Source: Paenibacillus sp. FSL H8-0048
Lineage (GTDB): Bacteria; Bacillota; Bacilli; Paenibacillales; Paenibacillaceae
Length of the DNA stretch: 64,000 nt
Assembly: GCF_038002825.1 (NCBI RefSeq)
Contig: NZ_JBBODF010000001.1
Location: 4,650,001-4,714,000, forward strand
Direction: 5' to 3'
This document shows positions 1 to 8,156 of the stretch, piece by piece. The notes beneath the pieces were generated by a model that was given only the letters and a program-made list of their open reading frames with translations, did no database searches and was not told where the DNA came from. The position numbers were made by a program, and so were the translations under genes. The first letter of the stretch is position 1. Each line of letters starts with the position of its first letter.

Positions 1-506
1 TTCCTATCATTATGCTTACCGCGAAGGATGGGGAGATCGATAAAGTGCTGGGTCTTGAGCTTGGTGCAGATGATTATGTGACCAAGCCGTTCAGTACACG
101 CGAGCTGCTGGCCAGAGTTAAAGCCCAAATGCGGCGCCAGCATAAGCCATCTCCGTCGGAAGCGCCGAGTGAGGCAGCGGAGAGCAAGCAGGGAGTCTAT
201 CATTTCGGATTATTCATTGATACGGATATGTATATGGTCTACAAGGATAGTGAGCCGCTGGATCTGACGCATCGTGAATATGAGCTGCTCTATTATATGA
301 TCCGCCATGCGGGCAAGGTAATGACCCGGGAGCATCTGCTGCAGGCTGTGTGGGGCTTCGAATATTTCGGCGATGTGCGGACGGTGGATGTGACAATACG
401 CCGGCTCAGAGAAAAAATTGAGGAGAATCCCAGCAAGCCGGAGTATATTCATACCCGGCGCGGACTCGGTTATTTGATGCATAGCCCCAAAAACGGAGGG
501 TTGTAA
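1..506 (+). CDS. walR: WalR (YycF) response regulator, C-terminal part, 5' end outside window
   Basis: The reading frame is already open at the window edge and begins inside the receiver domain (PIIMLTAKDG, then ADDYVTKPF with the conserved lysine). After a charged linker comes an OmpR/PhoB winged-helix domain with REYELLYYM and VDVTIRRLREKIE. The phospho-acceptor aspartate lies upstream of the window. WalR is the essential DNA-binding regulator of cell-wall hydrolase and envelope genes in Bacillales. It is phosphorylated by WalK, encoded by the next gene, whose ATG shares one base with the walR stop. Identity rests on the domain type together with the diagnostic walK-yycH-yycI-yycJ-htrA neighbours. 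Confidence 0.95.
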   Translation, partial: PIIMLTAKDGEIDKVLGLELGADDYVTKPFSTRELLARVKAQMRRQHKPSPSEAPSEAAESKQGVYHFGLFIDTDMYMVYKDSEPLDLTHREYELLYYMIRHAGKVMTREHLLQAVWGFEYFGDVRTVDVTIRRLREKIEENPSKPEYIHTRRGLGYLMHSPKNGGL

Positions 507-2338
507 TGAAGGCACTGTCCTTTTTCCGGACGATCCAGGCCAGGCTTATCGTAATCTATGTGCTGCTGATTCTGATTGCAATGCAGCTGATCGGCGTGTA
601 CTTTGTCAGCTCGATGAAGAACTCGCTGACGGATAACTTCACCAAGGACCTGAAGGCCCGGGCCGAGATGCTCTCGATCCTCACCGCTGACAAATTCGGC
701 AGCGAGACGGGCACGGCCGATGAGGAATCGGCGGTGGAGAGCCTGCGCGGCATGGTGAACAATCTGTATATCAATGGTGCAGAAATTCAGGTGCTGGATG
801 CGAGCGGCAAGATTATTACCACCTCGATCCCTTCGCAGAATGACTATGTCGGCCAGCGGAACACGCAGACCGTGGTCAGCCGCGCCTTGCAGGGCATCAG
901 CGATAATGAGGAATATATCATCGCTGATGATAATGTGCGCAAGAAGGTAGTGGCGAAGCCGGTAATTTCCGGTGATAAGGTAGTAGGCGCCATCTATATC
1001 GCTGCTGATATGAAAGACTTATATGCCACCATGAGCCGGATTAACAGTGTATTCCTCTCGGGGCTGCTGCTGGCGCTGGCATTAACGGCCGTTCTGGGGG
1101 TCATTCTGGCCCATACAATCACGCATCCGATTAAGGAGATGACCAAGCATGCTACGGCTGTGGCGGAAGGACGCTTCAACCGTAAGGTTCCTGTGTTCGG
1201 CAATGATGAGATTGGGCAGCTGAGCCAGGCCTTCAACTATATGACGGACAGGCTGCGTGAGGCGCTGCTGCAGAACGAAGAGGAGAAGGAGAAGTTGTCG
1301 TCCATTCTCGCCAATATGAGTGACGGTGTCGTAGCCACGGACGAGAGCGGCGCGGTCATTCTGATGAATACACGCGCCGCCCTGATGCTGGGCGCGGAAG
1401 GACCGCTTCCTGCGGGGGCCTCGCTCGGCGGTCTGCTGGGTCTGGAGCCTGAGCAGTCTGTCTCGGTAACCCAGGGCGTGCCTCAGTCGGCTATGCTCCA
1501 TCTGTCTCCCATGGGCGGAGAGGACCCCAATATTGTGCGGGTGACCTTCACCCCGATTCACCGCCGTGAAGGCGGACGGATCGCCGGTACGATTGCGGTG
1601 CTGCAGGATGTTACGGAGCAGGAAAATTTGGAGGAGTCCCGCCGGGAGTTCGTGGCGAATGTGTCGCATGAGCTGCGGACCCCGCTAACGACGATCAAGA
1701 GCTATGCGGAGGCGCTGGATGACGGTGCGCTGGAAGATCCGCAGCTTGCCGTGCGGTTCGTCGGAGTTATCCGCAATGAGACGGAGCGCATGATCCGGCT
1801 GGTTACGGATCTGTTGCATCTGTCGCGGCTGGATTCCAAGGAATCCAGCCTGCGCATTCAGCAGACGGATATCTCTGAGATGCTGGAGGATGTGGCCGAC
1901 CGCTTCTCCTTCCAGATCCGCCAGAAGCGGATTCACATCAGCACCAGGGTGCAGAGGGATGTCGCTACAGCCTGGCTGGACCGCGATCAGATTGATCAAG
2001 TGTTGGGCAATCTGGTCTCCAATGCCCTCAAGTATACGCCTGAGGGCGGGACGATCCGGCTGGAGGCACATAAGAACGAGGACGGAATGCTGGCCGTGTC
2101 TGTCCGCGACTCCGGTATAGGGATTCCGAAGAAGGATATTGAACGCATCTTTGAACGCTTCTACCGGGTCGATAAGGCGCGTTCGCGGAACATGGGCGGA
2201 ACAGGTCTGGGGCTGTCCATTGCCCGGGAAATTGTCAAAGCCCACGGCGGCTCCATTTCCCTGCAATCGGAGCTGAATGAGGGCTCATTGGTCACGTTCA
2301 CGCTGCCTTTGATGAAGCAAAGGGGGAGTGAGGCGTGA
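506..2338 (+). CDS. walK: WalK (YycG) sensor histidine kinase
   Basis: 610 residues, the usual WalK length. Order: membrane segment at about 14-34, extracellular Cache-like domain to about 180, second membrane segment at about 185-205, HAMP, cytoplasmic PAS (about 262-370), HisKA with SHELRTP (phospho-accepting His388), and a HATPase domain with N, G1 (DSGIGIP) and G2 (GTGLGLS) boxes. It autophosphorylates and passes phosphate to WalR at the septal membrane, sensing cell-wall status. Start ATG overlaps the walR stop (TAATG), and the 3' end overlaps the GTG of yycH, so the genes are probably translationally coupled. Confidence 0.97.
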   Translation: MKALSFFRTIQARLIVIYVLLILIAMQLIGVYFVSSMKNSLTDNFTKDLKARAEMLSILTADKFGSETGTADEESAVESLRGMVNNLYINGAEIQVLDASGKIITTSIPSQNDYVGQRNTQTVVSRALQGISDNEEYIIADDNVRKKVVAKPVISGDKVVGAIYIAADMKDLYATMSRINSVFLSGLLLALALTAVLGVILAHTITHPIKEMTKHATAVAEGRFNRKVPVFGNDEIGQLSQAFNYMTDRLREALLQNEEEKEKLSSILANMSDGVVATDESGAVILMNTRAALMLGAEGPLPAGASLGGLLGLEPEQSVSVTQGVPQSAMLHLSPMGGEDPNIVRVTFTPIHRREGGRIAGTIAVLQDVTEQENLEESRREFVANVSHELRTPLTTIKSYAEALDDGALEDPQLAVRFVGVIRNETERMIRLVTDLLHLSRLDSKESSLRIQQTDISEMLEDVADRFSFQIRQKRIHISTRVQRDVATAWLDRDQIDQVLGNLVSNALKYTPEGGTIRLEAHKNEDGMLAVSVRDSGIGIPKKDIERIFERFYRVDKARSRNMGGTGLGLSIAREIVKAHGGSISLQSELNEGSLVTFTLPLMKQRGSEA

Positions 2339-3627
2339 AGGAGAGAATCAAATCATGGATGCTGGTTCTGCTTATATTCGGAAGCCTCGTGGAGAGCTAT
2401 TATCTGATCTACAGGCTGCCGGGCAGCGACTCGGCGGTGTTGTCGAAGACCTTATATGTGAAGACGGATAATATGGGGCCGGAGGAGAAGGTGGAGAACC
2501 TGCTCTATCCCGATAAAATGATTATTCATATGGGCGGAGACAAGCATACGCTGTTCTACCCGAGCTCCACCTTCTATAATCTGATTATGAACCGCCTGAA
2601 GGGCCGCAGCTTCGAGAGCTTCCAGCGGCGGTCCGTACAGGATTTCGACTGGGACAAGATCCGCAGCGAGAATCCGGGCATTGAGCTGTCGTTCGGGGCA
2701 GGCATTCCGGTAACGCTGCTGCAGCGGGTCATGCAGATCTCGCCGGATTCACTGTTCGAGGGGGAGAGCATTGACCGGATCTGGATCTATAATATCAAAA
2801 ATGACTCCAAAGCCCATGCCATCTTCTTCAGCACACGCGGGGATATTGTGTACGAGGCGGCTAAGGCCGATCTTACGGTTCAGGATGTGCAGCAGCATGT
2901 GGACTTCGGCAAGAATCTGACTCTATATACAGCCGTGAATGGTGAGTATTATGTCCCTGAGGCGGATGTGCCGCTGGTTAAGGTCGTAATGCCTGCGGGT
3001 ATGTATACCATTGAGCAAATGCAAAGCAATCTGTTCTTCGATGCGGGCAGCACCAGATATATTCCGGAGAAGGATGGCTCCAAAATCTATACGGACAGCA
3101 AGCGCAGTTTGCAGGTAGACCAGGAGCAGAATTGGATGAGCTATAGCGACCCGGCTGCACTGCCGGATGGTGACAGTACGCCGGCAAAGGATGCGCTGGA
3201 GGCGGTGGATTTCGTGAACCGGCATGGCGGCTGGAACGGAACCTACAGGCTGGCTGCTACGGAGGAGGGCCGGCAGGACCGCAAGGTTTCTTTTCAGCAA
3301 TATTATGGCGCTTATCCGTCCGGCTCCTATCCGATAATGAGTAATCCGCAGCTTCAGTATGGCGTAATCCATCTGGAGCTCCAGCAGGGAACGGTCTCTT
3401 CCTATGAGCGCTCCCTGATGTATACGAATGAGGAGAAGTCCGAGAAGACTATTGTCGAGCTGCCCGGCGGCGAATTGCTGAAGCAGCGGCTGGCGCAGAT
3501 CGGCAGCTCCTTGCGGATTATTGAGCTTACACCTGCCTATATGCCTGCGCTGGCCGGGGAGAAGCTGCAGCTTCATCCGGTCTGGCGGGTTACGCTCAGC
3601 GATGGCAGTGAGCTTACATTGAATTAG
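2335..3627 (+). CDS. yycH: YycH (WalH), WalK-regulating membrane protein
   Basis: 430 residues with a single N-terminal membrane segment (about 8-25) and a large extracytoplasmic part, as in YycH. In the family, YycH and YycI contact the WalK transmembrane region and modulate kinase activity (inhibiting in B. subtilis). The start is a GTG that overlaps the walK stop (GTGA), and no better start lies nearby. Sequence is poorly conserved between genera, so the call leans on position immediately after walK and on topology. Confidence 0.9.
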   Translation: MKERIKSWMLVLLIFGSLVESYYLIYRLPGSDSAVLSKTLYVKTDNMGPEEKVENLLYPDKMIIHMGGDKHTLFYPSSTFYNLIMNRLKGRSFESFQRRSVQDFDWDKIRSENPGIELSFGAGIPVTLLQRVMQISPDSLFEGESIDRIWIYNIKNDSKAHAIFFSTRGDIVYEAAKADLTVQDVQQHVDFGKNLTLYTAVNGEYYVPEADVPLVKVVMPAGMYTIEQMQSNLFFDAGSTRYIPEKDGSKIYTDSKRSLQVDQEQNWMSYSDPAALPDGDSTPAKDALEAVDFVNRHGGWNGTYRLAATEEGRQDRKVSFQQYYGAYPSGSYPIMSNPQLQYGVIHLELQQGTVSSYERSLMYTNEEKSEKTIVELPGGELLKQRLAQIGSSLRIIELTPAYMPALAGEKLQLHPVWRVTLSDGSELTLN

Positions 3628-3676
3628 GGCGGAGATTAAGCCGCGCGGACAGATTACCGATTCGAGGAGGAACGTT

Positions 3677-4417
3677 ATGGACTGGGGAAGGGCCAAGAGT
3701 GTATTGATATATGCTTTTCTGGTGCTGAATCTGCTGCTGTGCTATCAGCTATGGATTGATGTGCGTGATCAGGTCAGCGCCGGACTTGACTTCACTTCCC
3801 TGTCTGCTGAGACTCAGGCGGTGATGGAAGAGAAGAACATCCGGCTGCTGTGCCCGATTCCGGCTGGTACTCCACAGCTGCCTGATATCACGTACCGTTA
3901 TTCGGCCGAAGAGCAGAATGAACTGCCTGTGAAGCTTAAGGAGCCGATCGACAGCAAGCTGATGTACTCCTCGTTCTCGGAGCTGAGCAATCTGCTGAAG
4001 AGCCAGATTCCCGACATTGCCAATTACCGGTTCGATTCACAGGAGAGCGAGGTGGGCAAGTTCGTCCTGCATCCGCTGGTGGATAACAAGTGGTCCCTGT
4101 TCAGAGTGCGGCTGGAGCTGATTAACAGTGATCAAAAGATTGTGGCCTACCGCTGGCCGAAGATTGAGATTGCAGCAAGCCGGAGCGAGGATCTGCAGAA
4201 GGTGCTCCCGGCTTCACAGGCGCTTAGCAGTCTGATCGAGAAGTATTTCCCTGCAGATGCCGCAGTGAAGGAGATTGAGCTGGGTTATTACGGTGAGCTG
4301 TTCAACTCCGAGAGCCAGGTGGCTTCGCCGATGTGGCGGTTCATCTTGGAGGACGGCAGCGCCTACTATATGGATGCGATCAGTGCGGACATTATCAGTC
4401 CGAAGACAACAGAGTAG
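3677..4417 (+). CDS. yycI: YycI (WalI), WalK-regulating membrane protein
   Basis: 246 residues. It starts with MDWGRAKS, then one membrane anchor (VLIYAFLVLNLLLCYQLW), then an extracytoplasmic domain ending in a YycI-like stretch (WRFILEDGSAYYMDAI). A GAGGAGG ribosome site sits just before the ATG. It forms the WalK-modulating complex with YycH. About 50 bases separate it from yycH and 16 from yycJ, consistent with one transcript. Confidence 0.92.
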   Translation: MDWGRAKSVLIYAFLVLNLLLCYQLWIDVRDQVSAGLDFTSLSAETQAVMEEKNIRLLCPIPAGTPQLPDITYRYSAEEQNELPVKLKEPIDSKLMYSSFSELSNLLKSQIPDIANYRFDSQESEVGKFVLHPLVDNKWSLFRVRLELINSDQKIVAYRWPKIEIAASRSEDLQKVLPASQALSSLIEKYFPADAAVKEIELGYYGELFNSESQVASPMWRFILEDGSAYYMDAISADIISPKTTE

Positions 4418-4433
4418 AAGGAGCAGGAGAGAT

Positions 4434-5240
4434 ATGGGGATTTCATTTACAGTACTGTCCAGCGGTTCTACCGGGAATGTGACAGTGGTGCGTAACGGCG
4501 AGACCACACTTATGATCGACGCGGGCTTAAGCGCGAAGCGGATTGACGAGCTGCTGGCTATGCGTGAGCTGACGGGAGCGGAGCTGGACGGGATTCTTGT
4601 GACGCACGAGCATTCGGATCATATTAAGGGGCTGGGCGCGATGGCCCGCAAGTATAATCTTCCGATCTATGCGAATTCGAACACCTGGGGAGCCATAGAG
4701 AAGGGGATTGGCAAGATTGAGGAGCATAACCGGGTCATTATGGAGACCGGGCAGCACCGGGATTTCGGCAGTATGCGGGTGGAATCCTTCGCCATCTCCC
4801 ACGATGCTGCGGAGCCGGTAGCTTACAATTTCTATGACGGCAAGGAGAAGCTGTGTGTAGCGACAGACCTCGGGTATGTCAGCGACAAGGTGAGAACGGC
4901 TATATCGGATGCCGATGTGCTTGTGCTGGAGTCAAATCATGATATTGAAATGCTGCGGATGGGGCGTTATCCCTGGAATACGAAGCGGCGGATTCTCGGC
5001 GATCTGGGGCATCTGTCCAATGAGGCGGCAGGCGCAGCGCTCAGCGAGATTCTGAGCGGGCGGACCAAGCGCGCCTATCTGGCCCATCTGAGCAGAGACC
5101 ATAATATGATGGATCTGGCGAAGATGTCCGTGCGCGGGGCGATGGAGGACCGGGGCTGCTTTTACAAAGACAGTGAGTTCAGGCTCTGTGATACCTACTA
5201 TGACCGGCCTACGCCATGGGATAAGGTGAGTCAGTCATAA
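4434..5240 (+). CDS. yycJ: YycJ (WalJ) MBL-fold metallo-hydrolase
   Basis: 268 residues with the metallo-beta-lactamase motif THEHSDH (His58, His60, Asp62, His63) after the N-terminal FTVLSSGSTGN signature typical of YycJ, and a further DLGYVSD metal region. Family members act as nucleases or hydrolases; YycJ has been linked to DNA-end processing or mismatch repair in Bacillus. The ATG at 4434 was chosen because AAGGAGCAGGAG lies just upstream and protein similarity begins there. An open extension to 4275 overlaps yycI and is not protein-like. The last 32 bases overlap a convergent small gene. Confidence 0.93.
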   Translation: MGISFTVLSSGSTGNVTVVRNGETTLMIDAGLSAKRIDELLAMRELTGAELDGILVTHEHSDHIKGLGAMARKYNLPIYANSNTWGAIEKGIGKIEEHNRVIMETGQHRDFGSMRVESFAISHDAAEPVAYNFYDGKEKLCVATDLGYVSDKVRTAISDADVLVLESNHDIEMLRMGRYPWNTKRRILGDLGHLSNEAAGAALSEILSGRTKRAYLAHLSRDHNMMDLAKMSVRGAMEDRGCFYKDSEFRLCDTYYDRPTPWDKVSQS

Positions 5241-5415
5241 GGCGGTCAACCTCGGTAATCTTGTGCTCCAGCTCCTGGCGGGAGAATAGGCCTTTATCAA
5301 TTAACAGCTCAATCATTGCATGCTGGACAAGAATCAGCTGATAATGTTCATCCTTAAGGTCCCCCAGCTTGCCAATGAACTGAACCAGATCCTTACTTGT
5401 TGAAAAAGACTCCAT
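5209..5415 (-). CDS. Small hypothetical protein, convergent with yycJ
   Basis: 68 residues, helical and charged, no cysteines, no membrane segment and no recognised domain. A strong AAGGAGG site lies 8 bases before the ATG on the minus strand, which supports real translation. Its 3' end overlaps the yycJ 3' end by 32 bases, so the two transcripts collide tail to tail. It sits inside an otherwise co-directional operon, between yycJ and htrA. Confidence 0.65.
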   Translation of the reverse strand: MESFSTSKDLVQFIGKLGDLKDEHYQLILVQHAMIELLIDKGLFSRQELEHKITEVDRLMTDSPYPMA

Positions 5416-5770
5416 AGTCCGGACCTCCTTGTGAAATAGGTTATAGTGAGGCTGTGAATAATTTACATTTATTTAACATAGAAAACATGTGGGCAGCGCG
5501 GCTGCCTGTGATACAATCATATAGAGCGTTCTAATTCTATTGTAGTCTTTTAAGTTGCAAAATATTCCGGATACAAGCTGTTAACTTTTTAGTAGCTTAT
5601 TAGAATAATAGACATCCCTTGCGCTTAGAACCCACTGGAATGTGGTGAATAAATCAAGTGAAACCTTTTAGTACTTCGTGAAGTCTAAGAGATATAGCGG
5701 TTAAGCTCGGGCGTGGTTGCTTGGCGTTCAGGTCGTGAATGCGGTGGCAATAGAGGGGAGAGAGTGTAAC
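5416..5770. promoter_or_regulatory. Divergent intergenic region before htrA
   Basis: 355 bases between the minus-strand small gene and htrA. AT-rich, with a short GC-rich hairpin (GGCAGC...GCTGCC, about 5492-5506) followed by TACAAT at 5512-5517 that could be a -10 for htrA; no convincing -35 is seen. An htrA promoter here would let the protease be expressed separately from walRK. No gene is visible. Confidence 0.35.
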
Positions 5771-7018
5771 ATGGGATTATTCGATGATGATTTCTATTCA
5801 ACCAAGGTGTCACGGCGCAAAAGCGGCAAATCTAAATCAACCGGCGGATATGCTGACGGCAAGTGGGCTGTCCGCAAATCGAAGCGGTCGCTGGCAACCT
5901 GGCAGATCTCGCTGATCAGCTCTGTCTGCAGTGCTGTAGCGGCTGTGCTGCTGTTCAGTCTGGTAACGGGACAGTTCACCACGGAGAGAATTCAGGCCCC
6001 GGTGGTTATTGATAAGGTGGCTGCGAGCAGCGCTGATCCGTATGACCGGATTATTCAGGCTGCTGCACATATCCGCCCTGCGGTAGTGAGCATCATTAAT
6101 CATAAAAAAGACAATAAGGAACTTAATATTCTCGATGAATCCGCTCTAGGCTCGGGAGTTATCTATAAGAAGGACGACAATAAGGCCTTTATCATTACCA
6201 ATAACCATGTCATTGAGGGTGCCGGCAAGCTGGAAGTGGTTACAGTAGACGGCGTGACACACAAGGCGGAGCTGGTGGGCGCCGACAAGGTGAGTGATAT
6301 TGCTGTGCTCTCCATTGACGGCAAGGGGATCGACCGGATTGCTGAGATCGGGGATTCCTCCAAGCTGCGTCTGGGTGAGACAGTCATTGCCATCGGTAAC
6401 CCGCTAGGGCTCGGGGATACATTAACTTCCGGTATTGTCAGCTACACAGAGCGGACGATACCGGTATCACTGAACCAGGACGGCGTGTACGATTGGGAGC
6501 AGGAAGTGATCCAGACGGATGCGGCCATTAATGAGGGCAACAGCGGGGGCGCACTGGTGGATCTGGACGGTAAGGTGATTGGTATCAATACGATGAAGAT
6601 CTCCGATACGGGGGTAGAGGGGTTGGGCTTTGCGATTCCCGCCAATCGTGTAGTGGAGACAGCCAATGAGCTTACTTCCAAAGGCCGTATAGCCCGGTCA
6701 TACCTGGGCGTCTATTCAGTGGATCTGAATAATCCGTATGTGCCGTTGGCCGATGATCAGCGCAAGGAGCTTAATCTTCCGTCTACAGTAACGGATGGGG
6801 TTGTGGTTCTGGATGCTGTGGGACCGGCGAAGGATGCAGGCCTGCAGCTTAACGATGTGATTACGAAGTTCAACGATAAGCCGATTACTTCCACGCTGTC
6901 GCTGCGCAAATATCTGTACGATCATACCAAGATCGGAGATAAGCTGAAAATCACCTTCTACCGTGATGGTGAAGTGAAACAGACAACAGTCCAGCTTCTT
7001 GAAAAGCCAGAGGAATAA
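5771..7018 (+). CDS. htrA: HtrA/DegP-like membrane-anchored serine protease
   Basis: 415 residues: basic cytoplasmic N-terminus, membrane anchor at about 45-66, S1C trypsin-like protease with triad His146 (ITNNHVIEG), Asp176 (SDIAVLSID) and Ser258 (NEGNSGGAL), then one C-terminal PDZ domain. It degrades or chaperones misfolded exported proteins outside the membrane. ATG 5771 follows GAGGGGAGAG; an upstream in-frame start at 5717 lacks a site and adds a non-conserved leader. Ending the wal operon, this is YycK/HtrC-type by position. Confidence 0.95.
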   Translation: MGLFDDDFYSTKVSRRKSGKSKSTGGYADGKWAVRKSKRSLATWQISLISSVCSAVAAVLLFSLVTGQFTTERIQAPVVIDKVAASSADPYDRIIQAAAHIRPAVVSIINHKKDNKELNILDESALGSGVIYKKDDNKAFIITNNHVIEGAGKLEVVTVDGVTHKAELVGADKVSDIAVLSIDGKGIDRIAEIGDSSKLRLGETVIAIGNPLGLGDTLTSGIVSYTERTIPVSLNQDGVYDWEQEVIQTDAAINEGNSGGALVDLDGKVIGINTMKISDTGVEGLGFAIPANRVVETANELTSKGRIARSYLGVYSVDLNNPYVPLADDQRKELNLPSTVTDGVVVLDAVGPAKDAGLQLNDVITKFNDKPITSTLSLRKYLYDHTKIGDKLKITFYRDGEVKQTTVQLLEKPEE

Positions 7019-7075
7019 AATTGGAAATGGCCGTATATAATAATGAGGCAGTCACGATTACGGAAATAGTTCAAG

Positions 7076-7105
7076 CCGTCCTTTTCATAAAAAAGAAAAG
7101 GGCGG
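7076..7105 (+). terminator. Hairpin after htrA
   Basis: An 11-base stem CCGTCCTTTTC / GAAAAGGGCGG with one G-T pair and an A-rich loop. It lies 58 bases past the htrA stop. The following T tract is weak (GGCTGTTTC), so termination may be partial. Confidence 0.5.
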
Positions 7106-7410
7106 GGCTGTTTCAAGAATAAATAAATGGGGTAAATGGTAGTAATGGGTATAAATATTACGACTTAATGCGACTGGTAGCCCTTACATTGGGAAGTAGT
7201 CCTTATAAGGGAAAAAACGGAGAAATTAGGATAGAACAGCTTGCCTTTGTTATTAAGGTGTGGTAACATGAAATTATTCTTACATTGATACCTTATTCTC
7301 GCATTGAAAAGGGCTGTCAACCAAAGCTACAACCTTTCTCAATGTGTGAATTTTTTCTTTGTCTGAAGATAAAAAGAACATATTAATTTAAATTTGTGGA
7401 GGTAACACAC
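7106..7410 (+). promoter_or_regulatory. Upstream region and probable long leader of the cold-shock gene
   Basis: 305 AT-rich bases with no open gene on either strand. Cold-shock genes usually have a long structured 5' leader that refolds at low temperature, and this space would fit one. I cannot assign a -35/-10 pair with confidence. The ribosome site GGAGG is at 7398-7402. Confidence 0.35.
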
Positions 7411-7611
7411 ATGCAAACAGGTACAGTTAAATGGTTCAACGCAGAAAAAGGATTCGGTTTCATCGAAGTTGAAGGCGGAAGCGACGTATTCGTTCACTTC
7501 AGCGCAATCACTGGCGACGGCTTCAAAACTTTGGACGAAGGCCAACGCGTTGAATTCAACGTTGTTCAAGGCAACCGTGGACCACAAGCCGAAAACGTTG
7601 TAAAACTGTAA
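7411..7611 (+). CDS. Cold-shock protein (CspA/CspB family)
   Basis: 66 residues, a single cold-shock domain with both RNA-binding motifs: KGFGFIEV (RNP1) and VFVHFSAI (RNP2). It binds single-stranded RNA and DNA and melts RNA structure at low temperature. The ATG at 7411 follows GGAGG by 8 bases; a slightly earlier in-frame ATG falls inside the ribosome-site region. A strong terminator follows directly, so it is monocistronic. Confidence 0.97.
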   Translation: MQTGTVKWFNAEKGFGFIEVEGGSDVFVHFSAITGDGFKTLDEGQRVEFNVVQGNRGPQAENVVKL

Positions 7612-7623
7612 TTAATAGAAGAT

Positions 7624-7661
7624 ACCGTCCCCGCTTGTGAAAGTTGGGACGGTCTTTTTTT
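7624..7661 (+). terminator. Rho-independent terminator of the cold-shock gene
   Basis: Stem ACCGTCCC / GGGACGGT, 14-base loop, followed by TCTTTTTTT. It begins 13 bases past the stop codon. Confidence 0.92.
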
Positions 7662-7701
7662 ATCATTACTTGCTTGCAACATAAAGGAAGGAGGAACGGC
7701 A

Positions 7702-7932
7702 ATGAACTACCGGAAAAAGCCTTTGGAGGAAGTACCGGAAGAAAATACCGCAATTTGGGCCTGCACCAATGAGGATTGTAATGGATGGATGAGGGATAAT
7801 TTCGCATTTGAACATGCACCTTCCTGCCGTCTCTGTCATTCCCCAATGGTTCGTAGCATGAAGATGCTGCCGCAATTGCTTAATTCAAATGGCGATCTCA
7901 AATCGCTTAAGAAAGGTATTTCCATTACCTAG
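7702..7932 (+). CDS. ydjO: YdjO-like cold-inducible Cys-rich protein
   Basis: 76 residues with two CxxC-like pairs: ACTNEDCNGWMRDNF and CRLCHSPM, a compact zinc-ribbon arrangement as in the YdjO family of Bacillales. The function is unknown; B. subtilis ydjO is reported as cold-inducible, and here it lies directly after a cold-shock gene, which fits. AAGGAAGGAGG precedes the ATG. Confidence 0.85.
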   Translation: MNYRKKPLEEVPEENTAIWACTNEDCNGWMRDNFAFEHAPSCRLCHSPMVRSMKMLPQLLNSNGDLKSLKKGISIT

Positions 7933-7980
7933 ACCAATACCTTTATGAGTCAAGACAACTTATATATGAGAGACACATTC

Positions 7981-8008
7981 AAGACGGTGAATCCGTCTTA
8001 TTTTTTTT
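7981..8008 (+). terminator. Rho-independent terminator of ydjO
   Basis: Stem AAGACGG / CCGTCTT with a 5-base loop followed by eight T residues. It ends just upstream of the cyd regulatory region and insulates it. Confidence 0.9.
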
Positions 8009-8024
8009 GCTTTTAAGCGCAATA

Positions 8025-8042
8025 TTGTGATATTTGTCACAA
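8025..8042. promoter_or_regulatory. Rex-type operator 1 upstream of cydA
   Basis: TTGTGATATTTGTCACAA: exact half-sites TTGTGA and TCACAA spaced by 6 bases, matching the established Rex consensus (TTGTGA-N6-TCACAA). Rex represses fermentation and bd-oxidase genes until NADH rises. It lies just upstream of the likely cydA promoter. Confidence 0.85.
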
Positions 8043-8047
8043 ATTTA

Positions 8048-8078
8048 TTGTTTTTTATGCCTAAACGGGGCGTATAAT
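8048..8078 (+). promoter_or_regulatory. Probable cydABCD promoter
   Basis: A consensus -10 TATAAT lies at 8073-8078. The best -35 is TTGTTT at 8048-8053 with a long 19-base spacer. The -10 abuts and overlaps Rex operator 2, so repression by exclusion of polymerase is plausible. Confidence 0.6.
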
Positions 8079-8094
8079 GTGATAATCATCACAC
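8077..8094. promoter_or_regulatory. Rex-type operator 2 overlapping the cyd -10
   Basis: ATGTGATAATCATCACAC is a dyad with TGTGA and TCACA at the same spacing as operator 1, differing from consensus only at the outermost bases. Its position on the -10 makes it the likely repressing site. Confidence 0.75.
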
Positions 8095-8156
8095 TTTGAG
8101 TGATAGAAATTTGACAAAATAGACATAACGAAATGGGGAGAAGGAAGGGGAGAAAT

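Noticed and set aside
4275..4433. N-terminal extension of YycJ
   Set aside because: It overlaps yycI in another frame, is arginine-rich and unlike the family; ATG 4434 has a good ribosome site.
7027..7122. Short frame directly after htrA
   Set aside because: About 31 residues, overlaps the post-htrA hairpin, and has only a poor ribosome site.
8111..8116. TTGACA as the cydA -35
   Set aside because: A matching -10 would fall at the ribosome site, leaving no leader; the TATAAT at 8073 is better placed.
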